From: Vibrio genomosp. F10 str. ZF-129
GTDB lineage: Bacteria > Pseudomonadota > Gammaproteobacteria > Enterobacterales > Vibrionaceae
DNA length: 64,000 nucleotides
NCBI RefSeq assembly: GCF_000287055.2
Contig: NZ_AJYQ02000086.1
Location: 1 to 64,000 of the forward strand
Direction: 5' to 3'
This document shows positions 1 through 10,357 of this stretch, one piece after another. The notes beneath the pieces were generated by a model that saw nothing but the letters and a program-made list of their open reading frames with translations, searched no databases and was not told where the DNA came from. Positions within the stretch are counted from its first letter, which is position 1; every line of letters begins with the position of its first letter. Made by a program: the position numbers and the translations under genes.

Positions 1-210
1 TCTCTAAGCGGACGGCCATTCTAGCGATTTGATTTTTAGTGTCAACCACTTTTTCAAAACATTTTAAGCACTCGGCTTAAGCTAGTAGACCTTGCTGGCT
101 GGGCGTTTCAAAACCGAAGTAATGATGCTTTCCCGTGTCAGCGAGGGGGCATTATAGAGATCGCGGTCACGTTGGCAAGTGCTTTTTTTAATTTTTTTTG
201 ATTTCCTTAA
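1..210 (-). promoter_or_regulatory. Tandem rRNA operon promoters (leftward)
   Basis: Read on the minus strand, the distal promoter P1 has -35 TTGCCA (173-178), a 16-bp spacer and -10 TATAAT (151-156), followed by a GC-rich discriminator (GCCCCCTCGC, 141-150) of the kind that makes rRNA promoters sensitive to ppGpp. An A/T-rich stretch just upstream (about 179-210) resembles an UP element. The proximal promoter P2 has -35 TTGACA (40-45), a 16-bp spacer and -10 TAGAAT (18-23). Two strong promoters in tandem, a stringent discriminator and an AT-rich upstream tract are typical of rrn operons. The rRNA genes would lie left of the window; that part is inferred, since no rRNA sequence is included here. 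Confidence 0.8.
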
Positions 211-298
211 CTGCCTGGATAATTTTCAATCAAAGAGACCATTTTTGCTACTAATTCGTCCATATTTGCCGTTTAATCCTAATGACTAAGGAGAATTT

Positions 299-844
299 AT
301 GAGTTCAATACGCAGTTATAAAGGAATCGCCCCGGATATTGGTGAACGCGTCTATATAGACAGTAGTGCTGTTTTAGTGGGTGACATTAGAATTGGTGAT
401 GATTCGAGTATTTGGCCTTTGGTCGCTGCTCGCGGAGATGTAAATCATATCCATATTGGTCAACGAACCAACATACAAGATGGTAGCGTGCTACACGTTA
501 CGCATAAGAATATCGAAAACCCTGCAGGCTACCCGTTATTGATTGGTGATGACGTGACCGTAGGACATAAGGTGATGCTACACGGCTGTACGATTCATGA
601 TCGCGTTTTAGTCGGCATGGGAGCAATCGTCCTAGATGGTGTGGTAATTCAGAACGATGTCATGATCGGTGCAGGAAGCTTAGTCCCCCCTAACAAGGTC
701 TTAGAAAGTGGCTACCTTTATGTGGGTAGCCCCGTTAAGCAGGCTCGGCCCTTAACCGAAAAAGAACAAGCCTTTTTGCAAAAATCTTCTGATAACTATG
801 TTCAGAATAAAAATGACTATATCAATAACGTCACTTCTATTTAA
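299..844 (+). CDS. yrdA: Gamma-class carbonic anhydrase-like protein YrdA
   Basis: A 181-residue left-handed beta-helix (hexapeptide repeat) protein of the gamma-carbonic anhydrase/YrdA family. The hexapeptide pattern (I/V-G-D turns) runs through residues 20-140. The family's RGD...IxIGxxTNIQD segment is present near residue 50-62, and histidines in LHVTH and VGHKVMLHG are in the positions that bind the metal in trimeric gamma-CAs. Length is normal (E. coli YrdA 184 aa). A strong SD (AAGGAG, 288-293) precedes the ATG. It is divergent from the rrn promoters and convergent with the DUF1488–aroE–hemF group, the same neighbourhood as E. coli aroE–yrdB–yrdA. The cellular substrate is not established for this family; enzyme activity is inferred. 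Confidence 0.9.
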   Translation: MSSIRSYKGIAPDIGERVYIDSSAVLVGDIRIGDDSSIWPLVAARGDVNHIHIGQRTNIQDGSVLHVTHKNIENPAGYPLLIGDDVTVGHKVMLHGCTIHDRVLVGMGAIVLDGVVIQNDVMIGAGSLVPPNKVLESGYLYVGSPVKQARPLTEKEQAFLQKSSDNYVQNKNDYINNVTSI

Positions 845-868
845 CTCTAAGACTCGTCTTTGCCCAAG

Positions 869-1135
869 TTAGAGCAACACATCAATAGAGCCAGAAGAGG
901 TCCATTCTTCTTGCTCTATTTTTTCTTCTACTATTTCTTCAATATCGAAACGATACTGATTAAACACATCAAGCGCTTGTTGTGGTGACTTCACTTCTTG
1001 AGCAGATAATTTTTCTAGTTGCTCCATTGATATATAGCATTCGATTAATGCACCAGCTTGTTGGGCAGGGAAGCTCACCCTCTCTAAATTCTCATCCCAA
1101 TCCTGCATGTCTGGAAATAAAATAGACTGATTCAT
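869..1135 (-). CDS. DUF1488 family protein (YrdB-like)
   Basis: An 88-residue acidic protein of the DUF1488 family, equivalent in position to E. coli yrdB downstream of aroE. It begins [20 protein letters not shown], where the aromatic/acidic N-terminal pattern is the recognisable family feature, and it has Glu-rich segments near the C-terminus. There is no signal peptide or membrane segment. Its ATG overlaps the aroE stop codon by 4 nt (ATGA), so translation is probably coupled and it belongs to the hemF–aroE transcript. Molecular function is unknown. Confidence 0.8.
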   Translation of the reverse strand: MNQSILFPDMQDWDENLERVSFPAQQAGALIECYISMEQLEKLSAQEVKSPQQALDVFNQYRFDIEEIVEEKIEQEEWTSSGSIDVLL

Positions 1136-1968
1136 TGAAGACCTTCCAAATTTTTACGTAACTCTCTTAGGATTTGTCTTGAGCCAGGCCTCAATCCTCT
1201 CCATAGCATAAAACTTTCTGCGGCTTGGCCGACGAGCATTCCCAAACCGTCATAGGTGGCTGACACCGAGTGCTCTGCCGCCCATTGGTTAAATTTCGTT
1301 TTTCCTGAGCCGTACACCATGTCATAGACAACGCTGTAAGGGGAAAATATTGCTGGAGATATTGCTGGCAAGTCGCCAGTTAAGCCGGATGAAGAGGAGT
1401 TGATGATGACGTCGAAAGACTCATCCACTTCCCCTATGTTGATCGCTTTAATATTTCCATAAGATTCAAACATGTCTGCGAGCTGTTGAGCTTTTGCATG
1501 AGTTCGATTGGTAATAATAATTTCAGCTGGGTTTTGATCCAAAAGCGGCTTGATTACCCCCCTTGCAGCCCCACCAGCCCCAATCAATAGAATACGAGCA
1601 CCCTTCAAAGGCACTTGGTATTGAAGGAGATCCTGAACGAGCCCTTCACCATCAGTATTATCACCAATGATCTCTCCATCATCTAATTTCTTTAGCGTAT
1701 TCACCGCGCCCGCTAACTGTGCTCGCTCTGTTAAACGGTCAGCGAATTGATAAGCATCTTCTTTAAAAGGCGCCGTAATATTACAGCCCTTGCCGCCTTC
1801 TGAAAAAAAGAGCGTTGCCGCTTGTTTGAATCCATCTTTTGGCGGACAAGCCGACACATAAGTAAGAGGCTGATTGGTTTGGCGCGCAAATAGAGTATGG
1901 ATGAAGGGAGATTTACTTTGTGTGATGGGATTGCCGAAAACCACGTAACGATCTATTTGCTGAGTCAT
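1132..1968 (-). CDS. aroE: Shikimate dehydrogenase (NADP+)
   Basis: A 278-residue enzyme reducing 3-dehydroshikimate to shikimate with NADPH, the fourth step of the chorismate pathway. The substrate-binding SKSP motif is at residues 18-21, the catalytic lysine K69 is in NITAPFK, and the paired catalytic aspartate D106 is in DNTDG. The dinucleotide-binding loop GAGGAARG lies at 130-137, followed by NRT at about 154-156, which selects NADP through Arg/Thr. Length and motif order are normal for AroE rather than the YdiB paralogue. It lies between hemF and the DUF1488 gene, with a 4-nt overlap with the latter. Confidence 0.97.
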   Translation of the reverse strand: MTQQIDRYVVFGNPITQSKSPFIHTLFARQTNQPLTYVSACPPKDGFKQAATLFFSEGGKGCNITAPFKEDAYQFADRLTERAQLAGAVNTLKKLDDGEIIGDNTDGEGLVQDLLQYQVPLKGARILLIGAGGAARGVIKPLLDQNPAEIIITNRTHAKAQQLADMFESYGNIKAINIGEVDESFDVIINSSSSGLTGDLPAISPAIFSPYSVVYDMVYGSGKTKFNQWAAEHSVSATYDGLGMLVGQAAESFMLWRGLRPGSRQILRELRKNLEGLQ

Positions 1969-2092
1969 ATCCTTAACCTATAAGAAATTAAAAAGAGTCA
2001 CACTAAAAGACATGTGCCTTAAAATATGACCCTATCACTAACTCTAAATAGAAGAAACTACATAAAGAAGAAAGCCTATAGAAAGCGATCGA

Positions 2093-3049
<957 letters not shown>

Positions 3050-3103
3050 TCATCTGACTTTCTTTATCGAACTTGCTATATCGTACTTTCTCTATCGAAA
3101 TGG

Positions 3104-3265
3104 TCAGCCTTGCCTTACGACCCTTGAGGTTTTGGCATCTCTATTCTCACTCGGTTTATCGCTTCTACTCGTTTTCTATTCGAGTATGGCAAACCGTTTA
3201 TCACCCAGTAGCGGCTACACTTCAGAGATGGTGATGCACGAAATAAACCCCGTCAGGTTAGCACC
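3104..3265 (-). pseudogene. tsaC: Remnant of tsaC (threonylcarbamoyl-AMP synthase), 3' end only
   Basis: On the minus strand one frame of 54 codons reads as the TsaC C-terminus. It starts GANLTG (family: SANLTG), passes through SEV and LLGD and AILE, and ends KPSENRDAKT...VVRQG followed by TGA (3106-3104); the family's KPSEIRDA...RQG ending is easily matched. Two in-frame TAG codons interrupt it (3217-3215 and 3178-3176), and GTG/ATT-type drift is visible, but there is no frameshift. The N-terminal two thirds (about 400 nt) are missing; upstream lies the purE control region. In E. coli tsaC sits in the same dprA–smg–yrdD–tsaC–aroE neighbourhood, which supports the assignment. The intact essential function must be supplied elsewhere in the genome. 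Confidence 0.85.
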
Positions 3266-3368
3266 CTGACTCTGATTTATCCGCAGTGAGCATGGTAAGT
3301 GTACAAATAATCACAATCCGTGCCTAAGGTATTTGTTTACAAATTGTATGATTCTTCTTTTAACACTA

Positions 3369-3406
3369 GCGCAAACGTTTGCTTGATGCGATTTTACCCG
3401 TATAAT
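3369..3406 (+). promoter_or_regulatory. purEK promoter with PurR operator
   Basis: A palindrome GCGCAAACGTTTGCTT (3369-3384) matches the PurR operator core (CGCAAACGTTTNCNT). It overlaps a promoter with -35 TTGCTT (3379-3384), a 16-bp spacer and -10 TATAAT (3401-3406). This is the classic arrangement by which PurR with hypoxanthine or guanine represses purEK. The purR gene itself is not in the window; binding is inferred from sequence. Confidence 0.85.
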
Positions 3407-3456
3407 GCGCCCAAAATATCCACTCACCTAATTATTGAAGCTTGAAGGAGTTTGAG

Positions 3457-3942
3457 ATGAAAGTCGGCATTATTATGGGTTCTAAATCAGATTGGCCAAC
3501 CATGAAACTAGCAGCAGAGATGCTAGACCAATTTGGTGTCCCTTACGAAACCAAGGTCGTTTCTGCGCACAGAACTCCTCAGCTACTCGCAGATTACGCC
3601 ACTACTGCAAAAGAGCGTGGCATTAAAGTCATCATCGCTGGAGCGGGCGGGGCTGCTCACTTACCAGGTATGGCAGCGGCCTTTACCAGTGTTCCGGTAT
3701 TAGGGGTTCCAGTACAATCTCGCGCTCTTAAAGGGATGGATTCATTGTTATCCATCGTACAAATGCCTAAAGGGATCGCCGTTGGTACTTTGGCTATCGG
3801 TGAAGCAGGTGCGGCCAATGCTGGAATTCTAGCCGCACAAATTATCGGCACACACGATGAGACAGTCATGGCTAAAGTTGAAGCGTTCCGAACAGAACAA
3901 ACCGACACCGTCCTTGCCAACCCGAATCCTGCTGAGGACTAA
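3457..3942 (+). CDS. purE: 5-(carboxyamino)imidazole ribonucleotide mutase
   Basis: Class I PurE, 161 residues from the ATG at 3457, converting N5-CAIR to CAIR in purine synthesis. Motifs are GSKSDWPTM near the N-terminus, SAHRTP with H38, and the glycine-rich [11 protein letters not shown] loop that binds the phosphate and carboxylate. A longer frame from a TTG at 3442 exists, but AAGGAG at 3445-3450 is spaced 6 nt from the ATG at 3457 and would sit inside the longer frame, so the shorter start is preferred. It forms a two-gene operon with purK (3-nt gap) behind the PurR-type promoter. Confidence 0.96.
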   Translation: MKVGIIMGSKSDWPTMKLAAEMLDQFGVPYETKVVSAHRTPQLLADYATTAKERGIKVIIAGAGGAAHLPGMAAAFTSVPVLGVPVQSRALKGMDSLLSIVQMPKGIAVGTLAIGEAGAANAGILAAQIIGTHDETVMAKVEAFRTEQTDTVLANPNPAED

Positions 3943-3945
3943 ACC

Positions 3946-5070
3946 ATGCACGTATTGGTATTAGGTGCAGGTCAACTTGCTCGAATGATGTCACTGGCTG
4001 GCGCACCACTTAATATTGAGATATCAGCCTTTGATGTGAACAGTGAAACCATCGTTCATCCTTTGACTCAGGCGGTAATTGGTCAAGGATTAGAAAATGC
4101 TATTGCACAAGCAGATGTGATTACGGCTGAATTTGAGCACATTCCACATAATGTGCTCGATATCTGTGAAAAAAGTGGAAAGTTTTTTCCTACGACAGAA
4201 GCAATCAAAGCCGGTGGTGACCGACGAATAGAAAAAGCGCTACTTGATCAAGCCCAGGTGAGAAATGCTGACTATTACATCGTTAATACCCGTGAAGATT
4301 TTGATGCCGCCATTGAATCCGTTAAGCTTCCAATGGTGTTGAAGAGTGCTTTAGGCGGGTATGACGGAAAAGGTCAATGGCGTCTTAAATCGCTAAAAGA
4401 CGTTGATGCCATCTGGTCTGAAATGGCTGAATGTATCGCCTCTTCTCCTTCTCAATCGATTGTGGCCGAAGCCTTCATTCCGTTTAATCGAGAAGTCTCT
4501 CTTGTGGGAGCAAGAGCAAAAGATGGCAGCATTGCCGTTTACCCATTAGCGGAAAACGTTCACACCAATGGCGTACTCAGCTTATCAACAGCTATTGATG
4601 CTCCCCAACTGCAAAGCCAAGCACTGCAGATGTTTTCAGCGATTGCCAATCGCCTAGATTATGTGGGCGTTCTTGCGTTAGAGTTTTTTGATGTTGATGG
4701 GCAACTACTGGTCAACGAAATAGCTCCGCGAGTACATAACTCCGGACACTGGACTCAGCAAGGTGCAGAAACCTGTCAATTTGAAAATCACCTACGCGCT
4801 GTTTGTGGTCTGGCTTTAGGATCAACTAAGCTTATCCGACCTACTGCGATGGTCAATATACTGGGTGAAGACAAACTACCAGACGCTCTGCTTTCTACGG
4901 AAGGCTGTCATATACATTGGTATGGAAAAGAAAAGCGGGCGGGTCGAAAAATGGGACACATCAATGTTTCAGCTCAATCAGCCACAGAACTTCAGCTGAC
5001 TTTGGCCTCTCTGGCTAAGGTTCTCGATGAACGTGCTTACCCAGCCATTCATGAGCTGGCTAAAAATTAA
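3946..5070 (+). CDS. purK: 5-(carboxyamino)imidazole ribonucleotide synthase
   Basis: A 374-residue ATP-grasp enzyme making N5-CAIR from AIR, bicarbonate and ATP, the partner of PurE. The N-terminal GAGQLARMM loop, the [13 protein letters not shown] glycine-rich ATP-grasp loop, the [16 protein letters not shown] segment and the metal-binding [14 protein letters not shown] motif are all present in order. It follows purE by 3 nt, so translation is probably coupled. A rho-independent terminator follows at 5105-5132. Length is normal. Confidence 0.97.
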   Translation: MHVLVLGAGQLARMMSLAGAPLNIEISAFDVNSETIVHPLTQAVIGQGLENAIAQADVITAEFEHIPHNVLDICEKSGKFFPTTEAIKAGGDRRIEKALLDQAQVRNADYYIVNTREDFDAAIESVKLPMVLKSALGGYDGKGQWRLKSLKDVDAIWSEMAECIASSPSQSIVAEAFIPFNREVSLVGARAKDGSIAVYPLAENVHTNGVLSLSTAIDAPQLQSQALQMFSAIANRLDYVGVLALEFFDVDGQLLVNEIAPRVHNSGHWTQQGAETCQFENHLRAVCGLALGSTKLIRPTAMVNILGEDKLPDALLSTEGCHIHWYGKEKRAGRKMGHINVSAQSATELQLTLASLAKVLDERAYPAIHELAKN

Positions 5071-5104
5071 TGTTTAGTGTCAGTAACCTATGTAAAAACC
5101 AAAT

Positions 5105-5132
5105 AAAAAATGACGCTATTGCGTCATTTTTT
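5105..5132. terminator. Bidirectional terminator, purK / zinc-finger gene
   Basis: A perfect 12-bp stem (AAAAAATGACGC / GCGTCATTTTTT) with a TATT loop gives a U-run in both directions. It separates purK from the convergent topoisomerase-type zinc-finger gene ending at 5135. Confidence 0.9.
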
Positions 5133-5134
5133 AT

Positions 5135-5695
5135 TTATTTCTGAATGTGATGACAACGTCTATCAGCGCATTGCAGCTTAACCCCACTGGCGAGTTTCTT
5201 TTCAACTAACAATGGAAAACCGCACTGCTCACAGCGACCTTTAACGGGGGGCAAATTTACAGCAAATTTGCATTTAGGGTAGCAATCGCATGCATAAAAT
5301 ACCTTGCCGAAGCGTGTTTTCCTCTCAGCGAGGTGTCCTTTACCGCAATCAGGACACGCGTACTGCGGTACTTTGTCATCACTTTTGTTGTCTAATGACT
5401 CAATGTGATGACAAGTAGGGTAGTGACTACAGCCAATGAACATCCCATATCGCCCCTGGCGTAAAACCAACTCGTTTGTGCATAATGGGCAAGCGACACC
5501 CAATGGTTTTATTATGTGCCCATCATTTTGATGCAATGGTCGAATAAAATCACAGCTAGGGTATTGAGTACAACCTAAAAAAGGGCCGTGTTTGCCATGG
5601 CGGAGTTGAAGCTTTCCATCACAATTAGGGCAAGGTTCATGTTCTAGCGCATGCTCGTGGTTTGAAAATAAATGTTGATCTATTTTACTGCTCAT
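5135..5695 (-). CDS. Topoisomerase-type C4 zinc-finger protein (YrdD-like)
   Basis: A 186-residue protein built of four C4 zinc ribbons like those at the C-terminus of DNA topoisomerase I: CPNC...GCTQYPSC, CPLC...GCSHYPTC, CPDC...ACDCYPKC, and a last CEQC...CADRRC. No topoisomerase catalytic domain is present. E. coli YrdD is the same size and sits at the same place (dprA–smg–yrdD). Nucleic-acid binding is inferred from the fold; the biological role is not known. It is probably cotranscribed with the upstream smg and dprA, with a shared terminator at 5105-5132. Confidence 0.88.
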   Translation of the reverse strand: MSSKIDQHLFSNHEHALEHEPCPNCDGKLQLRHGKHGPFLGCTQYPSCDFIRPLHQNDGHIIKPLGVACPLCTNELVLRQGRYGMFIGCSHYPTCHHIESLDNKSDDKVPQYACPDCGKGHLAERKTRFGKVFYACDCYPKCKFAVNLPPVKGRCEQCGFPLLVEKKLASGVKLQCADRRCHHIQK

Positions 5696-5728
5696 TGGGC
5701 TCTTAAGTGGTTAATCAAAGGTGGCAAC

Positions 5729-6205
5729 TTAATGCAAAATACCTTGCTCGGTTGTGTATAACAGCTCTTCCATTAGCGTATAAGCATTTTCATTTCCAGG
5801 TACATTAAACAGCACCATCAAAATAATCCACTTCAAATCATCCAATTCAAATTCGTTGGTTTCTAGCCCCATCACGCGATCAACCACCATTTCACGTGTT
5901 TCTGTTGTGAGCACATTAATATGCTCTAAAAACAGTAAGAAGCCACGACTTTCTAAATCAAGCCGCTGCATCTCTTTTGCCGTGTAAATGCGCATTGATG
6001 TCGCTGCACAAGTAGAAATAGCCGAATGCTCATCACTTTGTTGAAGTAATGCCAACTCTTCCAACCAATGAAGGGCTTTATAGATATCTTTCTCGTGAAA
6101 CCCCGCGCGAAGAAGTTCATCTTCAAGTTCATCTTGGTCCACTTGTAATTCCACATCGCTATGGATATAGGTTTCGAACAAATACATCAGTATGTCCATC
6201 ATCAT
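5729..6205 (-). CDS. smg: DUF494 family protein Smg
   Basis: A 158-residue Smg (DUF494) protein. It matches the E. coli protein throughout: the N-terminal [13 protein letters not shown], the middle [14 protein letters not shown], and [22 protein letters not shown] near the C-terminus. The start has three consecutive Met codons, so the exact first residue is uncertain by up to two positions. It lies 2 nt after the dprA stop, an operon arrangement conserved in enterobacteria and vibrios. Function is not established despite the wide conservation. Confidence 0.92.
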   Translation of the reverse strand: MMMDILMYLFETYIHSDVELQVDQDELEDELLRAGFHEKDIYKALHWLEELALLQQSDEHSAISTCAATSMRIYTAKEMQRLDLESRGFLLFLEHINVLTTETREMVVDRVMGLETNEFELDDLKWIILMVLFNVPGNENAYTLMEELLYTTEQGILH

Positions 6206-6207
6206 AG

Positions 6208-7320
6208 CTAGCCCCTCCCATTTCGAATATAGCCACCGGAAACTGCAACAACATGCCCTGAAAGCTCAAGCTCTAGGATCTGCATCATGACTTCATGAAC
6301 AGGTATATTGGTCCTGCTCGCGAGAATATCAACTGGCGTAGCCTCTACCCCTACGTTAGCTAACAGTTGTGGAAATGGCAATTCTTGTTCGCTCTCTATT
6401 TGATCAAACAGCTCAGCTTGACTGCTGAACCGTTGTTTAATCGACCAGTCTAGCAAAGTATCGATTTCATCTAAAACATCTTGTTCACTTTGAACCAAAC
6501 AAGCGCCGTTTTTAATCAGTGCATTCCCCCCTTGGTTATTACCGCTATAAATAGATCCCGGAATCGCAAACACATCTCGCCCTTGTTCAGCGGCATACCT
6601 TGCAGTGATCAGTGAGCCACTTTTTTCTGCCGCTTCAACGACCAGTACCCCAACCGACAAACCACTGATAATGCGGTTTCTGCGCGGAAAGTGCGTTGGC
6701 CTTGGCTTAATCTGTGGAGCGAACTCAGACACCAGTGCCCCTGATTCTATGATCCGTCCTGCCAGGCCCTTGTGCCTAGATGGATAAACTTGATCCAATC
6801 CCGAACCCAATACGGCAATGGTTTTTCCATCCGCACTCAACGCCCCATCATGAGCATGTCCATCAATTCCCAAAGCCAAACCACTCGTCACCACTAACCC
6901 ATGCTGAACAAAACGACTTGCATAAGACTTAGCACTATTCAATCCTTCCATACTGGCATTTCTGCTGCCAACCATAGCGATTTGTGGATGAGACAGTGTG
7001 GTTACATCACCTTTAACGAACAAAACAGGGGGAGGCAAGGCTACCTCTTTGAGTAAAGGAGGGTACTCCTCATCGAGAGGCGTCAAAATATGATGATTGG
7101 ATGCCTGGAACCACTCCATACACATACCTACATCACGCTCAGAACCTTGCTTAAAATAGGTAATCTGCTCACGAGATAAACCAAGAGAGGACAACGATTC
7201 TGTGTCTCTATCCATCAGATTACACGGTGCGTCAACCGCTATAAGCCGAGCGAGTGCCTTACTGCCGATCTTAGGGGTAAAAGATAACGCCAACCAAGCG
7301 GCGAGCTCCCGTTCTAACAT
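6208..7320 (-). CDS. dprA: DNA-processing protein DprA
   Basis: A 370-residue DprA/Smf protein, which loads RecA on incoming single-stranded DNA during natural transformation. The N-terminal helix-hairpin-helix-like region is followed by the Rossmann-type DprA domain: [47 protein letters not shown] and [12 protein letters not shown]-terminal winged-helix (DML1-like) segment is present near residues 320-365 ([28 protein letters not shown] region). Full length suggests an intact competence function, in keeping with comM elsewhere in the window. It is followed by smg at a 2-nt gap. Confidence 0.95.
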   Translation of the reverse strand: MLERELAAWLALSFTPKIGSKALARLIAVDAPCNLMDRDTESLSSLGLSREQITYFKQGSERDVGMCMEWFQASNHHILTPLDEEYPPLLKEVALPPPVLFVKGDVTTLSHPQIAMVGSRNASMEGLNSAKSYASRFVQHGLVVTSGLALGIDGHAHDGALSADGKTIAVLGSGLDQVYPSRHKGLAGRIIESGALVSEFAPQIKPRPTHFPRRNRIISGLSVGVLVVEAAEKSGSLITARYAAEQGRDVFAIPGSIYSGNNQGGNALIKNGACLVQSEQDVLDEIDTLLDWSIKQRFSSQAELFDQIESEQELPFPQLLANVGVEATPVDILASRTNIPVHEVMMQILELELSGHVVAVSGGYIRNGRG

Positions 7321-7375
7321 AAGAATAGACTAACAACCTTAATGGGCAGCGCTCTCTTTGTGAATGACATCATGG

Positions 7376-8512
7376 CTAGCCTTCGTCGATCATTGAACGT
7401 TGATTGACAATAGAGAGCTCATCCGTGGTATTGGTTGTTTTTTTCAATGAATGATTTGGAGACACGAGCAAAGCCTCACTACTGATAGGCGCCTTGCTGT
7501 CTGTAATGAGGGCTAAGCTGAAATAACGGTAAGGCCGAATAACCATTAAACTGCCAATGGATGTATCAGGCAGCCGAAATTCAGAGGCGTTAGATTCATC
7601 GGTATAGCTATATTTACCCTGTTTTTGATACACACTAGCCCCCGGCTGAAACAACTGAAACATACTGCCCTGGATAACTTGGTCTTCAGAACCTTTATCG
7701 ATAATAACCACCTGATTTCTTACCGAGTACTGACTGCCATTAAGCGCCCCTAAAATCTTCGCCATCGTCTCATCAGGGGCGGGGAGCGGATAAAAAGTGG
7801 TTGATAAGCCGTTACTCTCGACCGTAATATCAGGAAGTGCAATATCATTGAGCCAAATTTCATTGGCCTGAGTGAGCACCTTCAATTGGGTTAAATCTTC
7901 TTCTTGTTGCTTTTCACGTTGTGCGCTGGCGATGCGTTGCAGCGCCACCATGGTTTGATTGTCACGCTTAAATTCACTCGCAACCCGATAGATCCCCCAA
8001 TGGCGTTCATTTGTGGTCCGAGAAATAAACAACGCGTCCTCAGACGTTAAGAATTTCTTACCACCACTCGATCCTAAGACTTTACTACCTAAACGGAGCG
8101 TCTCTAGGCTCACGAGTCGATCAGATTGCAAATAAGGGACAACCAGGCTCTCTTTAAGTGTAGGAACGGCTTGTTTATCCAACACCCTAACCTTGGGGCT
8201 CATTTTTACCATAGGTTTTAAGCTTAAGACTGGCTGACCATTTAGCCAAACTAAGGTGAGCTTATCTCCAGGATAAATTAAATGAGGGTTATCTATTTCA
8301 GGGTTATTTCTCCACAATTTGGGCCAGAGCCATGGGCTGTTCAAATACAGGGCAGAGATATCCCAAAGCGTATCGCCTTTGACAACCGTATAAGTCTTAG
8401 GCGCGCCCTCTTTTAGCGTTAATGGTGCACTTTTGCTTGCAAAAACAGACCAAGAAACGAACATTAGAATTGAAAAAGAAAGCATAAGAAACCAATGATT
8501 AATGCGCGGCAT
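7376..8512 (-). CDS. LysM domain-containing exported protein
   Basis: A 378-residue protein with an N-terminal signal peptide or anchor (about residues 1-26, ending near VFAS) and one LysM domain at about residues 40-92 (YTVVKGDTLWDISALYLNS and the PGDKLTLVW end). LysM binds peptidoglycan GlcNAc chains, so the protein probably acts at the cell wall. The remaining 280 residues have no motif I recognise. It lies just upstream of dprA on the same strand and is divergent from def, the usual vibrio arrangement. The specific role is unknown. Confidence 0.85.
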   Translation of the reverse strand: MPRINHWFLMLSFSILMFVSWSVFASKSAPLTLKEGAPKTYTVVKGDTLWDISALYLNSPWLWPKLWRNNPEIDNPHLIYPGDKLTLVWLNGQPVLSLKPMVKMSPKVRVLDKQAVPTLKESLVVPYLQSDRLVSLETLRLGSKVLGSSGGKKFLTSEDALFISRTTNERHWGIYRVASEFKRDNQTMVALQRIASAQREKQQEEDLTQLKVLTQANEIWLNDIALPDITVESNGLSTTFYPLPAPDETMAKILGALNGSQYSVRNQVVIIDKGSEDQVIQGSMFQLFQPGASVYQKQGKYSYTDESNASEFRLPDTSIGSLMVIRPYRYFSLALITDSKAPISSEALLVSPNHSLKKTTNTTDELSIVNQRSMIDEG

Positions 8513-8651
8513 AGCCTCATTCCTTTAGTCTTAAAAGTAATCAATAATTCGATTATTCACGTTTGGATGCTGTCATTTAGGGTCTAAAATGTCTAGAATT
8601 GACCCAACCACCTTTAGGCCGATTCGGCACAGTTCAACATTTAGAGTGTAT

Positions 8652-9170
8652 ATGTCTGTATTACAAGTATTAACGTTCCCCGATGACCGCTTACGCACTG
8701 TCGCTAAGCCAGTAGAAAAGGTAACACCTGAAATTCAAAAACTCGTCGATGACATGATTGAAACCATGTACGAAGAAGAAGGTATTGGCCTCGCTGCGAC
8801 ACAAGTTGATTTTCACCAACGTATTGTCGTGATTGATGTTTCTGACACACGCGATCAACCCATGGTTCTTATCAACCCAGAGATCACTGAAAAACGCGGT
8901 GAAGATGGCATTGAAGAAGGTTGTTTGTCGGTTCCTGGTTCACGTGCTTTAGTGTCACGCGCGGCAGAAGTTTCAGTAAAAGCGCTCAACCGCGATGGTG
9001 AAGAATTTACCTTTGAAGCCGATGACTTACTGGCTATCTGTGTCCAACACGAATTGGATCACCTCAAGGGGAAACTCTTTGTCGATTACCTATCTCCTTT
9101 AAAGCGAAAGCGTATCCAAGATAAGCTGGCAAAAATTAAACGCTTTAACGAAAAGCAAGCGAACCGATAA
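8652..9170 (+). CDS. def: Peptide deformylase
   Basis: A 172-residue Fe2+/Zn2+ peptide deformylase that removes the formyl group from nascent N-terminal Met. All three family motifs are present: GIGLAATQ (44-51), EGCLS (89-93, metal ligand C91) and HELDH (133-137, ligands H133 and H137, catalytic E134). The frame stays open upstream to an ATG at 8589, but family proteins begin MSVLQVL, so I chose 8652; the SD there is weak, and a start at 8589 (preceded by AGGG) cannot be excluded. It heads def–fmt–rsmB–trkA–trkH. Confidence 0.95.
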   Translation: MSVLQVLTFPDDRLRTVAKPVEKVTPEIQKLVDDMIETMYEEEGIGLAATQVDFHQRIVVIDVSDTRDQPMVLINPEITEKRGEDGIEEGCLSVPGSRALVSRAAEVSVKALNRDGEEFTFEADDLLAICVQHELDHLKGKLFVDYLSPLKRKRIQDKLAKIKRFNEKQANR

Positions 9171-9261
9171 TAACGGCCTAGCAACAAACACAGCTAAACC
9201 GGCTATTGATGACAAGATGTTATTAATAGCTAGAGACCATCATTAAAAAAGGAAGCCTACC

Positions 9262-10209
9262 TTGAGCCAGTCTTTGAGAATTGTCTTTGCAGGTACTCCA
9301 GATTTCGCCGCCCGTCACTTGGCGGCGTTGTTGTCTTCGGTACATGAAGTCATTGCTGTTTATACTCCGCCAGATCGCCCAGCAGGACGCGGTAAAAAAC
9401 TGACTGCGAGCCCTGTAAAAAACATGGCATTAGAAAACAACATTCCTGTTTATCAGCCAGAAAACTTTAAGTCTGATGAAGCAAAGCAGCAATTAGCAGA
9501 ATTAGATGCCGATATCATGGTCGTTGTAGCGTATGGGTTACTGCTACCTCAAGCGGTTCTTGATACACCAAAGCTCGGCTGCATCAATGTTCATGGTTCA
9601 ATTCTTCCACGCTGGCGCGGCGCGGCTCCCATTCAACGTTCAATTTGGGCGGGGGATAAAGAGACAGGCGTGACCATCATGCAGATGGACAAAGGGCTCG
9701 ATACGGGCGACATGCTTAAGATCGCCACCTTACCGATTGAAGCCAATGATACCAGTGCTTCGATGTACGAGAAACTGGCAGAATTAGGCCCTGCTGCTTT
9801 GGTCGATTGCCTTGCTGATATTGCTTCTGGCACGGCTGTAGCGGAAAAGCAAAATGATGATCTAGCAAACTACGCGAAAAAGCTCAGTAAAGAAGAAGCG
9901 AAAATCAACTGGGAAGACGACGCTGAGCACATTGAACGCTGCGTACGTGCATTTAACCCAGGGCCAATGAGTCACTTTGCCGTCGCTGACAACAACATCA
10001 AAGTGTGGCAAAGCCGAGTTGATGAAACACCATGTGACCAACCCGCAGGGACGATCATTCAAGCCGATAAAACGGGCATCTACGTGGCGACGGGCAATCA
10101 GGTTCTTATCCTAAGCCAACTGCAAGTCCCGGGTAAAAAAGCCATGCCAGTACAAGATATCCTCAACGCCCGTGCAAGCTGGTTTGAGGTGGGTACGGTG
10201 CTCAGCTAG
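9262..10209 (+). CDS. fmt: Methionyl-tRNA formyltransferase
   Basis: A 315-residue Fmt that formylates initiator Met-tRNA with 10-formyl-THF. Catalytic residues N109, H111 ([10 protein letters not shown]) and D147 (LDTGD) are in place, and the [11 protein letters not shown] loop that recognises the acceptor stem is intact. The start is a TTG at 9262 preceded by AAGGAA (9249-9254); the N-terminus aligns with E. coli [20 protein letters not shown], and no ATG fits. It follows def with a 91-nt gap. The low-efficiency TTG start may limit its expression. Confidence 0.96.
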   Translation: MSQSLRIVFAGTPDFAARHLAALLSSVHEVIAVYTPPDRPAGRGKKLTASPVKNMALENNIPVYQPENFKSDEAKQQLAELDADIMVVVAYGLLLPQAVLDTPKLGCINVHGSILPRWRGAAPIQRSIWAGDKETGVTIMQMDKGLDTGDMLKIATLPIEANDTSASMYEKLAELGPAALVDCLADIASGTAVAEKQNDDLANYAKKLSKEEAKINWEDDAEHIERCVRAFNPGPMSHFAVADNNIKVWQSRVDETPCDQPAGTIIQADKTGIYVATGNQVLILSQLQVPGKKAMPVQDILNARASWFEVGTVLS

Positions 10210-10239
10210 CCTCGATTTCTATCGGATATGTCGACCTAA

Positions 10240-10282
10240 TAAAGCACCACCTAAAGCACCACCTAAAGCACCACCAAAGCAA
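10240..10282. repeat. 12-bp tandem repeat, three and a half copies
   Basis: TAAAGCACCACC is repeated three times without error from 10240 to 10275 and is followed by a partial copy (AAAGCAA). It lies in the non-coding gap between fmt and rsmB, so copy-number change by slippage would not affect a protein. Confidence 0.9.
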
Positions 10283-10285
10283 CTC

Positions 10286-10311
10286 ACCGACTTAGCCAAT
10301 GTTAAGTCGGT
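10286..10311 (+). other. Stem-loop between fmt and rsmB
   Basis: ACCGACTTA (10286-10294) pairs with TAAGTCGGT (10303-10311), leaving an 8-nt loop. It is followed by ACATTTTAGG rather than a clean U-run, so it is at best a weak terminator. It may instead protect the upstream def–fmt mRNA or attenuate read-through to rsmB. Confidence 0.55.
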
Positions 10312-10357
10312 ACATTTTAGGAAGCCGAGACGCCTCCACTAATTTAAGGTATTCACA

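Noticed and set aside
3442..3456. TTG start for purE
   Set aside because: It would place the SD inside the coding region; the ATG at 3457 has ideal spacing and matches the family N-terminus.
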